The notes beneath the pieces were generated by a model that saw only the letters and a list, made by a program, of their open reading frames with translations, was not told the DNA's origin and made no database searches. A stretch of 64,000 nucleotides of DNA from Ramlibacter lithotrophicus. GTDB taxonomy: Bacteria; Pseudomonadota; Gammaproteobacteria; Burkholderiales; Burkholderiaceae_C. Below are positions 38,010 to 46,724 of this stretch, in pieces. Numbering within the stretch: position 1 is the first letter of the stretch; the number at the start of each line of letters is the position of its first letter. A program made the translations under genes and the position numbers. Location of the stretch: NCBI RefSeq assembly GCF_012184415.1, contig NZ_VTOX01000003.1, forward strand, positions 124,001 through 188,000, given 5' to 3'.

Positions 38010-39860
38010 TCAGTCGGTGCGCGCGATCACGCGGGCGTGTTCGCTGATGCCGATGACGTTGAAGAAGCCGGCCACGAGGCGGTGCGTGTCGACGAACTGC
38101 ACCTGCCGGCCTTCGGCCTGGCGGGAACTCACCCAGTTGAGCAGCGCGCCGGCCGCGGAAAAGTCGATCCGGATCAGCCGGGCGCAGGAGATCACGATGA
38201 TGTCGGCGCCTTGCAGCTTGGCATCGAGGATGTCCAGCGTTTCCTGTGCATCCCCCTGGATCTCGCCGGCCAGCTCGATGCTGCAGACCTGCGCCACCTG
38301 CGTGCTGGTCGCGGTGTTGCTGTCGCCGTAGCCGGGCGCCGTGAGCGTCGAGCTGAGCGAATCGTGGAACGCGTCGCCGACCAGCGTGTGGCCCGACACG
38401 TAACTGCCGTCCTGGTCCAGCGGCTTGTACTGGCAGCGCGCGCTCTCCCACGACGGCGGAGAGACTTCGTACGTGACGCAGTAGTCCAGCGCGGCCAGTT
38501 CGAACTCGTCGGGCCGGTGCATCAGGCGCAACGTCTCCATGCGCAGTTTCCACCAGGCCGGATTCACGCCGCGGTCGCCCGAGGGGCTCGCGTTCCTGAG
38601 CACCCGTTCCAGGCTTTCCGCGCCGATGAAGCGCAGCTGCAGCGGCTGCGACGACCACTGCGTGAACACGCGCGTCAGGCCGTCCGCGGCCGCCTCCTCG
38701 ATCGCGGTGAGCTTCGTCCAGTTGAGCCGCCATGGCTCCGTGGCCTTGGCCAGCGCCGCCGCCATGGCGGCCAGCGTCTGCGTGCCCAGCACCGCGGGCG
38801 AGGTCCAGTGCGCGAGCGGCGCCCCTTTGTCGACGGCGTCCTCGCCGCCTGTCGCCCTCATGCGCGCCACCGCCTCGGGCATCGAGAACCACTGCGGCGC
38901 GGAGCGGCTCAGCCGCGCGGCAAAGTCGATCGCCGCCGCCTCGAACCGTTCCTGCTGGCCGGTGGCGCGGTACAGGTCGAACAGCGTCAGCCAGGTCTCG
39001 TCGTGGTCGGCACGGGCGCCCTCGGGAGCCACCACGTCCAGCAAACCGGCTTCCGCGCCCGCATCGTCGCCGTTCGCAAAGCGGATCGCCGCCTCCTCGA
39101 GCTCGGGGTCGTGCGCAAATTCCTCGACGTCGATCGCGAACAGCTTGGAGGCGCTGAACCCGGTGCTCGAACCCTCGGGGCCGGTATTGAGCGGCGTCAG
39201 CGGCGAGAGCAATGGCTTGGCGCCAGGGACCGCGCGCGCCGGCGGGGCCGGTCGCTGCACCGGCACGGGCGACGCAGACGGGATCGGCTTGTCGGCGGAG
39301 CCCCCGGCGATGAAGGGGATGTCCAGCATCTCCTGCGGCTCCGCGGCCTTGGGCGCTTCGGTGGGCGCCAGCGGCTGCGGCTCGGTCGAATCGTAGGCCC
39401 CGGGGCGCGGCCGCGCCGCGAGCGGCGCCCGTGCCGATTCGACCGGCATCTGCGACGAGGGCGCAAACTGGCTGCTGGTGGGGCCGAGGCTGCCCGGGCC
39501 GCCATGCTTGGTCTTCCACCACTGCATGGACATCTGGGCTTCGATCTCGTCGATCTTCTTGAGCGTCGTCGCCCGGTCGTCCGGCTTGGACGGCATGGAG
39601 CTCTGGAAGAAAGAAGGCCGCGCCGCGAGGTCATGACCGGCCATGGCCTCGCTGCGGCGCAGCTTGCGGAGCATGTCGAACTCGCGCTTGCGGACGAAGT
39701 CGTTGCGGCGCTTGCGCTCGATCATCTCCTTGAGCATCTGCTTGGAGTAACCGCTCTCGCGCTCCGCCTCGGGCTGGTCCAGGTCGGCCCAGCTCGTGGT
39801 CGGGTTCTTGACGAACTTGACTACCTTGGAGAAGAGGCCGGCGTTGTCGTCCTTCGACAT
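38010..39860 (-). CDS. STAS-domain protein with long helical N-terminus (616 aa)
   Basis: Cytoplasmic. Residues 1-110 are charged and helical ([20 protein letters not shown]). A Pro/Ala-rich linker follows (about 130-230), then a helical-repeat-like middle ([20 protein letters not shown] and after). The C-terminal STAS-type domain (about 480-616) contains [18 protein letters not shown] and [20 protein letters not shown], ending in the MlaB-like [18 protein letters not shown] domains usually mediate partner binding, here of unknown partner. It lies between dksA and hslV on the same strand. The product name is by domain only. Confidence 0.75.
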   Translation of the reverse strand: MSKDDNAGLFSKVVKFVKNPTTSWADLDQPEAERESGYSKQMLKEMIERKRRNDFVRKREFDMLRKLRRSEAMAGHDLAARPSFFQSSMPSKPDDRATTLKKIDEIEAQMSMQWWKTKHGGPGSLGPTSSQFAPSSQMPVESARAPLAARPRPGAYDSTEPQPLAPTEAPKAAEPQEMLDIPFIAGGSADKPIPSASPVPVQRPAPPARAVPGAKPLLSPLTPLNTGPEGSSTGFSASKLFAIDVEEFAHDPELEEAAIRFANGDDAGAEAGLLDVVAPEGARADHDETWLTLFDLYRATGQQERFEAAAIDFAARLSRSAPQWFSMPEAVARMRATGGEDAVDKGAPLAHWTSPAVLGTQTLAAMAAALAKATEPWRLNWTKLTAIEEAAADGLTRVFTQWSSQPLQLRFIGAESLERVLRNASPSGDRGVNPAWWKLRMETLRLMHRPDEFELAALDYCVTYEVSPPSWESARCQYKPLDQDGSYVSGHTLVGDAFHDSLSSTLTAPGYGDSNTATSTQVAQVCSIELAGEIQGDAQETLDILDAKLQGADIIVISCARLIRIDFSAAGALLNWVSSRQAEGRQVQFVDTHRLVAGFFNVIGISEHARVIARTD

Positions 39861-39894
39861 GGTGCGGTCGAGCCTGCAGCGTGATGCCGGCGCG

Positions 39895-40863
39895 TCAGTC
39901 GCCGAACATCTTCTGTTTCAGTTCACGCCGCTGCTGCGCTTCCAGCGAAAGAGTGGCCGTCGGCCGGGCAAGCAGGCGCCCGACGCCGATCGGCTCGCCG
40001 GTCTCGTCGCAGTAGCCGTAGTCGCCGGCATCGATGCGGGCGATCGACTGCTCGATCTTCTTCAGCAGCTTGCGCTCGCGGTCGCGGGTACGCAGTTCGA
40101 GCGCGTGCTCCTCCTCGATCGTGGCGCGGTCGGCCGGGTCGGGGACGATCACCGTTTCCTCGCGCAGGTGCTCCGTGGTCTCGCCCGCGTTGTCGAGGAT
40201 GTCCTGTTTGAGCTGCATCAGCTTCAGGCGGAAGAACGCCATCTGCTTCTCGTTCATGTACTCGGTATCCGGCATCGCGAGGACCTCGGCGTCCGTGAGC
40301 TCCTCGGGCGCCTTGGTTTTCCAGTTGTTGGCCAGCTTGGGGTCTTTCTTGATCGCCACCAGGGGCGGGGGGGTGAGGACGGAAGGGGACATCGTGTTGG
40401 TATAGCTTGCTTTGGCAGCGGTGGACGCCACGGATTGCGCCATCGAGGGCACCGTGATCTGCGCCAGCCGCGCCGACGGTTTGGTGGACCGCATCGGCTC
40501 GGCCGGCGCGGAACGCGGAGGCATCGCGTGCACCGGCGCCGCGGCGGGGGCCGCGTGCGCCTTGGCGGGCACTGCCTTCGGTTGGACTGTTTCTTTTCTG
40601 GCCGCCGGCTTGGCCTTCGCCGCCGGGGCCGCCTTCTTGCTGGCGGCGGGCGCCTTGGCGGGCGCCTTCTTGGCTGCCACGGTCCTGGCCGGCGACTTCG
40701 CCGCCCTGGCCGGCGCCTTCTTCGCCGGCGCCTTGGCGGCCGGCTTGGCTGCCGCCTTCTTCGCCACCGGCTTCGCGGCCCTGGTTTTCGCCGGTACCGC
40801 TTTCGCCTTCGCCTTCGCCGCCGGCTTGGCCGTCTTGGTTCCAGCCTTCGGTTGAGGCTTCAC
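39895..40863 (-). CDS. dksA: RNA polymerase-binding factor DksA with Ala/Lys-rich extension
   Basis: 322 aa from GTG 40863, chosen because AGGAG lies seven bases upstream. The last 130 or so residues are DksA: a coiled coil with the tip DPADRA (matching the DxxDxA needed for (p)ppGpp action), then GYCDETGEPIGVGRLLARP and a C-terminal helix. Only one of the four zinc-finger cysteines is present, so it cannot hold the classical zinc site. The first 190 or so residues are low-complexity Ala/Lys/Pro (PAKKAPAKA-type), resembling histone H1-like tails and probably binding nucleic acid (inference). It acts with ppGpp on rRNA and amino acid promoters. Confidence 0.9.
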   Translation of the reverse strand: MKPQPKAGTKTAKPAAKAKAKAVPAKTRAAKPVAKKAAAKPAAKAPAKKAPARAAKSPARTVAAKKAPAKAPAASKKAAPAAKAKPAARKETVQPKAVPAKAHAAPAAAPVHAMPPRSAPAEPMRSTKPSARLAQITVPSMAQSVASTAAKASYTNTMSPSVLTPPPLVAIKKDPKLANNWKTKAPEELTDAEVLAMPDTEYMNEKQMAFFRLKLMQLKQDILDNAGETTEHLREETVIVPDPADRATIEEEHALELRTRDRERKLLKKIEQSIARIDAGDYGYCDETGEPIGVGRLLARPTATLSLEAQQRRELKQKMFGD

Positions 40864-40927
40864 GTCGTGGCTCCTCGCGGCTGCGCTGGCATGGGGACAC
40901 CCGGCGCGCGCCGTCCTCTGTTGTTGT

Positions 40928-40941
40928 GGTGACCGGTCACC
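40928..40941. promoter_or_regulatory. 14-bp perfect palindrome upstream of dksA
   Basis: GGTGACCGGTCACC, located between a TATAAC -10-like box (40955-40960, minus strand) and the dksA start, so it would be in the transcript just after the start point. It could be a repressor site; no known regulator is assigned. Confidence 0.4.
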
Positions 40942-40954
40942 TTCATGAGTGCGA

Positions 40955-40960
40955 GTTATA
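40955..40960 (-). promoter_or_regulatory. Probable -10 box of dksA (TATAAC)
   Basis: Seen on the minus strand as GGTATAACTCGC, about 92 bases before the GTG. No good -35 is recognised. Confidence 0.45.
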
Positions 40961-40992
40961 CCGCGATTGTCCCGCTGCGCACGCTCGCGGTT

Positions 40993-41037
40993 GGGGTTTT
41001 CACCCGTGGGTGAAGACCCCCGCTTGCCAAAAGGCAA
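40993..41037. repeat. Two adjacent inverted repeats between the CobW gene and dksA
   Basis: GGGGTTTTCACCC-GT-GGGTGAAGACCCC (40993-41020) pairs at 12 of 13 positions. TTGCC-AAAA-GGCAA (about 41024-41037) is a perfect 5-bp stem. They lie 70-115 bases past the end of the CobW gene and upstream of the dksA promoter. They may be a terminator pair or a protein-binding site. Confidence 0.6.
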
Positions 41038-41108
41038 AGCCGGCAGTTGCAGAATCGAGACAGTCATCCGGGCTCCCGCGCACGGTTGGCGAAAACCGCG
41101 AGCCTACC

Positions 41109-42146
41109 TTAAATGAGGCACTGCTCCAGGCCCTGGATCAAGATATCTTTCGGTAGGTCGATTCCTATGAAGACCATCTTGCTCTGGCGCTGTTCGCCGT
41201 CGGCCCACTTCGGTCCCAGGTCGCTCCCCATCAGCTGGTGCACCCCCTGGAAGATCACCTTGCGGTCGGTGCCCTTCAGGTCGAGGACCCCCTTGTAGCG
41301 CAGCATCCGCGGGCCGTAGATGTTGACCACGGCGCCCAGGAAGTCCTCCAGCTTGGCCGGGTCGAGCGGCCGCTGTGCGCGGTAGACGAAGCTCTTGACG
41401 TCGTCGTCATGGTGGTGGTGGTGCGGGTGGTCGCAGTGCTCGCCGTGCTCGTGATCGTGGTCGTGGTGGTCGTGATGGTCGTCCGCCTCTTCCTTCAGGA
41501 AGTCCGGATCGATGTCGAGCTTGGCGTTGAGGTTGAAGCCGCGCAGGTCGAAGACCTCGTCGATCTTCACTTCGCCGAAGTGCACCGCCTTGTGCGGCGC
41601 CCGCGGATTCATGTGCTTGAGGCGGTGGACCAGGTCGTCGGCCTCCTCGCGCGACACCAGGTCGGTCTTGCTGATGAAGATCTGGTCGGCGAAACCGACC
41701 TGCCGGCGAGCCTCCTGCCGGTCGTCGAGCTGCTTCTGGCCGTGTTTCGCGTCGACCAGGGTCAGGATCGAGTCGAGCAGGTAGGTCTCGGCGATCTCGT
41801 CGTCCATGAAGAAGGTCTGGGCCACGGGACCGGGATCGGCCAGGCCGGTGGTCTCGATCACCACGCGGTCGAAATCCAGCATGCCCTTGCGCTTCTTGGC
41901 GGCCAGCAGCTGCAGCGTCGAGCGCAGGTCCTCGCGGATGGTGCAGCAGATGCAGCCGTTGCTCATCTGGATGATCTGCTCCTTGGTGTCGCTCACCAGG
42001 ATGTCGCTGTCGATGTTCTCCTCGCCGAACTCGTTCTCGATGACGGCGATCTTCTGCCCGTGCGCCTCGCCCAGCACGCGCTTGAGGAGCGTCGTCTTGC
42101 CGGAGCCGAGGAAGCCGGTGAGGATGGTGGCGGGAATGAGGGACAT
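41109..42146 (-). CDS. CobW/COG0523-family metallochaperone GTPase, His-rich
   Basis: 345 aa. Walker A GFLGSGKTTL (11-20), metal-binding CICC (Cys65, 67, 68), Walker B-like ETTGLADP, and G4 motif SKTD. A His/Asp-rich loop (about 219-247, including HPHHHHHDDD) precedes the C-terminal CobW domain (SFVYRAQRPLDPAKLEDFL). Proteins of this type (YjiA, ZigA, ZNG1) hand zinc or other metals to client enzymes. The substrate metal is inferred from the His-rich loop. No ribosome site or Zur-type palindrome was recognised upstream. Confidence 0.88.
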   Translation of the reverse strand: MSLIPATILTGFLGSGKTTLLKRVLGEAHGQKIAVIENEFGEENIDSDILVSDTKEQIIQMSNGCICCTIREDLRSTLQLLAAKKRKGMLDFDRVVIETTGLADPGPVAQTFFMDDEIAETYLLDSILTLVDAKHGQKQLDDRQEARRQVGFADQIFISKTDLVSREEADDLVHRLKHMNPRAPHKAVHFGEVKIDEVFDLRGFNLNAKLDIDPDFLKEEADDHHDHHDHDHEHGEHCDHPHHHHHDDDVKSFVYRAQRPLDPAKLEDFLGAVVNIYGPRMLRYKGVLDLKGTDRKVIFQGVHQLMGSDLGPKWADGEQRQSKMVFIGIDLPKDILIQGLEQCLI

Positions 42147-42180
42147 GCTAGGGGCTAGGGCTAGGGGCTAGGGGGGAGAG
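42147..42180. repeat. CTAGGGG tandem repeat upstream of the CobW gene
   Basis: Four imperfect CTAGGG(G) units in about 30 bases directly before the ATG, at the place where a ribosome site would be expected. A related GGGGCTAGGGGTGAGGGG tract lies between hslV and hslU (37347-37390). The rest of the gap up to 42271 shows nothing notable. Confidence 0.6.
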
Positions 42181-42271
42181 GCCAGCGAACACGCAAGTCT
42201 AGCCCGCCCCCTCCTGTCCAGCGCGCCGAGGGCTGTTTCCCTGGGCCCACCCCTGGTCCCCAGGACCTGAG

Positions 42272-43453
42272 TTACTTCCGCACCACCACCAACCCCTTCA
42301 GGTACTCGCCTTCCGGGAACGCCAGCGTCATCGGGTGGTCCGGCGCGGCGCCCACGCGCTCGCCGATATAGCCGTCCACGCCGGCATCGGCGCCGGCCGA
42401 GGCCACGATCTTGTGGAACAGGTCGGCGCTGATCCCGCCCGAGCAGGAATAGGTAAAGAGCACGCCGCCGGGCTCGAGTAATTTCAGCGCCAGCCGGTTG
42501 ATGTCCTTGTACGCCCGCGCCGCCCGTTCGGCATGCGCGGCCGTGGGCGCCAGCTTCGGCGGGTCGAGCACGATCGCGTCGAAGCTGCGTCCCTCCTCGA
42601 TGAAACGCCGCAGCGAAGCGTTGACGTCGGCGTCGAGGAAGTCGGCTCGCGCGGCATCGATGCCGTTGAGAACGAGGTTCGCGCGCGCCCGCTCCAGCGC
42701 CGGCCCGGAGGAGTCGATCGACGTCACGTGCGCCGCGCCGCCGGCGAGCGCGGCCACGGTGAAGCCGCCCGTGTAGCTAAAGCAGTTCAGCACCCGCTGG
42801 AATCCCAACCGGCGGCTATATGCCGCGAACTTGCCTCGGCTGTCGCGCTGGTCGAGGTAGAAGCCGGTCTTGTGGCCGATTGCGATGTCGATCGTGAAGC
42901 GCCAGTCGTGCTCGCGGATGGACACTTCGGTCGCGCCTTCCCCGGCGAGCCAGCCGGTGCTCGTCGGCAGTGCCTCGAGCGCTCTCGCATTGGCGTCCGA
43001 CCGCTCGTACAGCCGCGACAGTCCCGTGTGGCGCAACAGGGACTGCGTCAGCACGCTCTTCCAGCGTTCGGCGCCGGCGGCGAGGAATTGAGCCACCAGC
43101 GTGTCACCGTAGCGGTCAACGATGAAGCCGGGCAGGCCGTCGGATTCACCGTGCACCAGCCGCACGCCGTCGCTGGGCAGGTCAAAGCGGGAACGCGCGG
43201 CGATGGCGAGCCCGCACGTCGAATCGAGAAAGGCGGGGTCGATGCGTTGGGTCTCGTCGAAGCTCCAGGCGCGGGCCCGGATCTTCGAGGCCGGACTGAA
43301 GGCGGCCCAGGCGAGGAACTGGCCGGCATGCGATTCGATGCGCACCGTTTCGCCCGCGTCGCCGCCGCCCTTGGCGATGGCGGAGTCGAAGATCCACGGA
43401 TGGCGGCGCAGCAAGGAGCGCTCCTTGCCTTCCTTCAGGCGGATGGTTTTCAT
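42272..43453 (-). CDS. rlmI: 23S rRNA m5C1962 methyltransferase RlmI
   Basis: 393 aa. N-terminal PUA domain (about 1-75; RLKEGKERSLLRRHPWIFDSAI) followed by a Rossmann methyltransferase: FSYTGGF SAM loop, DPPKLAPT catalytic motif, and YSCSGGIS with the Cys. Length and order match YccW/RlmI. A GACAAT box ends six bases before the ATG and no ribosome site is seen. Confidence 0.92.
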   Translation of the reverse strand: MKTIRLKEGKERSLLRRHPWIFDSAIAKGGGDAGETVRIESHAGQFLAWAAFSPASKIRARAWSFDETQRIDPAFLDSTCGLAIAARSRFDLPSDGVRLVHGESDGLPGFIVDRYGDTLVAQFLAAGAERWKSVLTQSLLRHTGLSRLYERSDANARALEALPTSTGWLAGEGATEVSIREHDWRFTIDIAIGHKTGFYLDQRDSRGKFAAYSRRLGFQRVLNCFSYTGGFTVAALAGGAAHVTSIDSSGPALERARANLVLNGIDAARADFLDADVNASLRRFIEEGRSFDAIVLDPPKLAPTAAHAERAARAYKDINRLALKLLEPGGVLFTYSCSGGISADLFHKIVASAGADAGVDGYIGERVGAAPDHPMTLAFPEGEYLKGLVVVRK

Positions 43454-43459
43454 CGGGCT

Positions 43460-43465
43460 ATTGTC
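43460..43465 (-). promoter_or_regulatory. Possible -10 box (GACAAT) of rlmI
   Basis: Ends 6 nt before ATG 43453, the same geometry as rodA, pyrC and dapF. Confidence 0.4.
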
Positions 43466-43490
43466 CGCTCCCCGTTTTCCCGCTCCCTGT

Positions 43491-44468
43491 TCAGCGCTTG
43501 CGCTGGGCGCGCGGATGCGCCGCGTCGTAGGCCTTCGCCAGGTGCTGGAAGTCCAGACGCGTGTACACCTGCGTCGTCGTGATGTTGGCGTGCCCCAGCA
43601 GTTCCTGCACCGCCCGCAGGTCGCCGCTGGACTGCAGCACGTGGCTCGCGAACGAATGGCGCAGCATGTGCGGATGCACCGGCGTCGCCAGGCCAGCCGC
43701 GAGGCTGCGCTGCTTCAGCCGCAGCCACACGGACTGCGCCGTCAGCCGCGTGCCGCGCCGGCCCAGGAACAGCGCCGGCTGCGCCTCGCCTCCGGGCTGC
43801 CCGCGCACTGCCAGCCAACGCTGCAGCGCCGCCACTGCTGCGGTGCCCACCGGCACCGAGCGCCGCTTGCCGCCCTTGCCCAGCACGTGCGCCTCGGCTG
43901 CCGCGAGATCGACCCAGCCGCGGGCCAAGCCGCTGGCGGTGACGTCCAGGCCCACCAGTTCGCCCACGCGCAGGCCGCAGCCATACAGCAGTTCCACGAT
44001 GGCCGCATCGCGCGCATCGAGCCACGGATCGGCCTCGCCGTCTTCGAACTCCGCCAGTTGCACCGACTCGTCGACCCCCAGCGCCTTGGGCAGCGGCTTG
44101 GGCGCCTTCGGCGCGCGCACGCCTTGCACCGGATTGCCGGCGATGGCGCCCTGCCGCCCCAGCCAGGCATAGAAGCCGCGCCAGCCGGAGAGGATCAAGG
44201 CGATGCCACGGCCGCTGCGTCCCGCGGAGTGCATCTGCGCCACCCAGCGCCGGATGTGCGCGTGCTGCACGGCGACGAGATCGACCCCGGCTGCGCCGGC
44301 ACAGCCGGCCAGTTTCTCGAGGTCCAGCGAGTAGAGGGTGACGGTCCGCTCGGCCAGCCGCCGCTCCACCCGCACATGTTCCAGGTAGCGCTCCAGGAGC
44401 GCCTGGTCGGCGGCGCTGACCGCGGCCGGCGCCGGGCCGGCTGGCACAGCGGCCGCGCGCGCTTTCAC
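43491..44468 (-). CDS. xerC: Tyrosine recombinase XerC
   Basis: 325 aa. N-terminal SAM-like core-binding domain (about 20-125) and a catalytic domain with Arg in GCGLRVGEL, the HxxR box HPHMLRHSFASH, the later His in ELLGHANITTTQVY and the Tyr nucleophile in QVYTRLD. It resolves chromosome dimers at dif with XerD. It follows the DUF484 gene with an ATGA overlap, an arrangement (dapF-DUF484-xerC) known in many proteobacteria, which supports XerC rather than a mobile integrase. Confidence 0.94.
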   Translation of the reverse strand: MKARAAAVPAGPAPAAVSAADQALLERYLEHVRVERRLAERTVTLYSLDLEKLAGCAGAAGVDLVAVQHAHIRRWVAQMHSAGRSGRGIALILSGWRGFYAWLGRQGAIAGNPVQGVRAPKAPKPLPKALGVDESVQLAEFEDGEADPWLDARDAAIVELLYGCGLRVGELVGLDVTASGLARGWVDLAAAEAHVLGKGGKRRSVPVGTAAVAALQRWLAVRGQPGGEAQPALFLGRRGTRLTAQSVWLRLKQRSLAAGLATPVHPHMLRHSFASHVLQSSGDLRAVQELLGHANITTTQVYTRLDFQHLAKAYDAAHPRAQRKR

Positions 44469-45157
44469 TTCGACCGCAGCCGCGACAGCGCCGAGCTCGC
44501 CAGCTCGGCGATCCGTTCCAGGAAATCGGTGCCCATGCCGCTTTCGAACCGCTGCGGATCGGGCGACGCCAGCACCAGCATGCCGAAGGCCGGGGTCGTG
44601 CTCTCCAGCGGCCCTTCCCGCAGCGGCAACAGGGCCACCGAGAGCGCCGTGGCGCCGTCGTCCAGCCAGCCGACGGCCTCGAAACCCGAGTTCACGCCGC
44701 AGTAGGGCTGCGTCAGCGACGAGGCGAAGGTTTTCGCGTCGCCGCCCACGCCTTGCGCAAACGGCTCGCCGGCGTAGGCGCCCGCCACGTCCCAGACGCG
44801 GACGGCGGACTGCGGCACATTGAAGTGCGAACGAATGCCCGACGCGATCGCCTGCGGCAGGTCGCGTGGCGCCGCCACCTCGAACAGCTGCCGCGTCCAG
44901 CGGTGCAGCCGGTCGGCGATGACCACGTTCTCGTTGCCGTGGCGCACCATGTCCATCACGCGATGCTCCAGCGCGCGGATCTTGTCGCGCAGCATCTCGG
45001 CCTGCCGCTCCTGCAGGCTCACGGCGCGGTTGCCGTGCGGGCTGGTGAGCTGCACGGCGCCCAGCAGCTCGGCGTGCCGCGCGAAGAAATCCGGCGTGTT
45101 CACCAGGTAGTTGGCGATGTCGTCTTCGGTGATGGGGTTCATCGGGTGGTTGGTCAT
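44465..45157 (-). CDS. DUF484 family protein
   Basis: 230 aa. N-terminal [20 protein letters not shown], then a GAF-like domain (about 80-225) including [17 protein letters not shown] residues before it, as in DUF484 proteins. Role unknown; always found with dapF and xerC. The ATG overlaps the dapF stop and the stop overlaps xerC, implying a coupled dapF-DUF484-xerC operon. Confidence 0.88.
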   Translation of the reverse strand: MTNHPMNPITEDDIANYLVNTPDFFARHAELLGAVQLTSPHGNRAVSLQERQAEMLRDKIRALEHRVMDMVRHGNENVVIADRLHRWTRQLFEVAAPRDLPQAIASGIRSHFNVPQSAVRVWDVAGAYAGEPFAQGVGGDAKTFASSLTQPYCGVNSGFEAVGWLDDGATALSVALLPLREGPLESTTPAFGMLVLASPDPQRFESGMGTDFLERIAELASSALSRLRSK

Positions 45158-46041
45158 GGTGAATCCGGAAGCTCGATCTCGCCCTCGAACACGGTCACGG
45201 CGGGACCGGTCATCAGCACGGGGGCCGCGCCTTCGGGGGTGATGCCGCCCCATTCGATCGTCAGCAGCCCGCCGCGCGTAGTGACGTCCACCCGGTGGTC
45301 CAGGCGGCCGAGCCGGATGCCGGCGACGACGGCCGCGCAGGCGCCCGTGCCGCAGGCCAGCGTCTCGCCGGCGCCGCGCTCCCACACCCGCAGCCTGACG
45401 TTTCCGCGGTCCACCACCTGCATGAAGCCGGCGTTGACGCGGTTCGGAAAACGGGAGTGGTGCTCGATCAGCGGGCCCTGCGTGCGCACGGGCGCCGCGT
45501 CGACGTCGGGCACTTCCTGCACGGCGTGCGGGTTGCCCATGGACACGAGCGCCACCGGCACGATCGGCGAATCGGCGTTGGCGCCGAGCGCCAGGTGCCA
45601 CGTCTCCCACTCGCCTTCCTTCACCGGCGACAGTCCGGAGCGGTCGAACGGCAGCGCCGCCGGATCGAACACGGGCGCGCCCATGTCCACGGTGACGCGG
45701 CCGTCCGGATTGATGCGTGGCTCGATCACGCCGGCCAGCGTCTGCACCCGCGCGCTGTCGCGCCGGATCAGGCCCTTGTCGTGCACGAAGCGCATGAAGC
45801 AGCGCGCGCCGTTGCCGCACTGCTCCACCTCGCCGCCGTCGGCGTTGTGGATCACGTATTCGAAGTCGACACCTTGGGCCGGCGCCGGACGGACCGAAAG
45901 TATCTGGTCCGCGCCCACGCCGAACTGGCGGTGCGCGAGGAAGCGGTACTGCGCCGCCGTCAGATCCAGGGTGGCCCGGGTCTCGTCGAGCACGACGAAG
46001 TCGTTGCCGGCACCTTGCATCTTCGTGAAACGGATACGCAT
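45154..46041 (-). CDS. dapF: Diaminopimelate epimerase
   Basis: 295 aa. Converts LL- to meso-diaminopimelate for lysine and for the MurE reaction. Conserved start [16 protein letters not shown]; the two catalytic cysteines are in [10 protein letters not shown] and ACGTGACAA. The ATG at 46041 fits the conserved N-terminus. A GATAAT box ends seven bases upstream and no Shine-Dalgarno sequence is seen. Divergent from the carboxymuconolactone decarboxylase-like gene. Confidence 0.96.
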   Translation of the reverse strand: MRIRFTKMQGAGNDFVVLDETRATLDLTAAQYRFLAHRQFGVGADQILSVRPAPAQGVDFEYVIHNADGGEVEQCGNGARCFMRFVHDKGLIRRDSARVQTLAGVIEPRINPDGRVTVDMGAPVFDPAALPFDRSGLSPVKEGEWETWHLALGANADSPIVPVALVSMGNPHAVQEVPDVDAAPVRTQGPLIEHHSRFPNRVNAGFMQVVDRGNVRLRVWERGAGETLACGTGACAAVVAGIRLGRLDHRVDVTTRGGLLTIEWGGITPEGAAPVLMTGPAVTVFEGEIELPDSP

Positions 46042-46048
46042 GGGCGGG

Positions 46049-46054
46049 ATTATC
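46049..46054 (-). promoter_or_regulatory. Possible -10 box (GATAAT) of dapF
   Basis: Ends 7 nt before ATG 46041; only 61 bases separate dapF from the divergent gene. Confidence 0.45.
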
Positions 46055-46102
46055 AGTGCAGCGGCGGTATCCTGCGCACTTCGACACTTCCACGCCACCG
46101 TC

Positions 46103-46642
46103 ATGCGCATTCCTCCCTGGACTCCCGAAGCCAAGCCGCAAGCCGAAGACCTCGTCAAGGCGATCATGGAGCGCCGCGGCGGCACGCTGCTGAACCTCGA
46201 CCAGGCGCTGCTGTGGAGCGAGCCGCTGGCGCGCGGCTGGAACGTCTACCTCAAGAACGTGCGCACCGGCCTCGGCGCCAGCCGCAAGCTGCGCGAACTG
46301 GGCATCTGCACTGTGGCGCTCATCACCGGCGCGCACTACGAGTACCACCACCATGCGCCGGACTTCCTGGCGGCCGGCGGCACCCAGCAGGAACTGGACG
46401 CGCTCAACGCATTCGTCGCAGCGCCGGGGGCGGCGCCCGGCCCCGGCCTGGGCCGCGACGAAGCACTGGTCGTGCAGTACGCCGCGAGCATGACGCGCGA
46501 CGTGAAAGTGCCCGATGCCTTGTTCGAGCGGATGCGCGAGCGCTTCGACACGACCGAGCTGGTGGAGATCACGGCGGCGATCGCGACCTACAACATGGTC
46601 GCGCGCTTTCTGGTGGCGTTGGGCGTCACGCCGGAGGACTGA
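46103..46642 (+). CDS. Carboxymuconolactone decarboxylase-family protein
   Basis: 179 aa, helical AhpD-like fold. It has [19 protein letters not shown] at the C-terminus and [11 protein letters not shown] in the position where AhpD has its redox CxxC motif. Here the pair of cysteines is missing and histidines remain, as in decarboxylase/unknown members. Substrate unknown. The upstream region is shared with dapF. Confidence 0.8.
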   Translation: MRIPPWTPEAKPQAEDLVKAIMERRGGTLLNLDQALLWSEPLARGWNVYLKNVRTGLGASRKLRELGICTVALITGAHYEYHHHAPDFLAAGGTQQELDALNAFVAAPGAAPGPGLGRDEALVVQYAASMTRDVKVPDALFERMRERFDTTELVEITAAIATYNMVARFLVALGVTPED

Positions 46643-46712
46643 AAGCAGGCGGACGAACGAACGGCGGCCGGGGCTTTCGCGGCAGTGGCCCGTCCGGGTG
46701 CGCCGCGCTGCC

Positions 46713-46718
46713 GATAAT
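46713..46718 (+). promoter_or_regulatory. Possible -10 box (GATAAT) of the Nudix-MBL gene
   Basis: Ends 6 nt before ATG 46725; no ribosome-binding site is seen. Confidence 0.4.
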
Positions 46719-46724
46719 GCGCGG

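Noticed and set aside
42147..42180. CTAGGGG repeat considered as a telomere-like or CRISPR repeat
   Set aside because: Only about four imperfect 7-bp units, with no spacers and no replicon end; a simple local repeat.
43491..44468. Tyrosine recombinase as a sign of an integrated element
   Set aside because: It is in the dapF-DUF484-xerC operon with overlapping codons and no att repeats nearby, so it is the housekeeping XerC.
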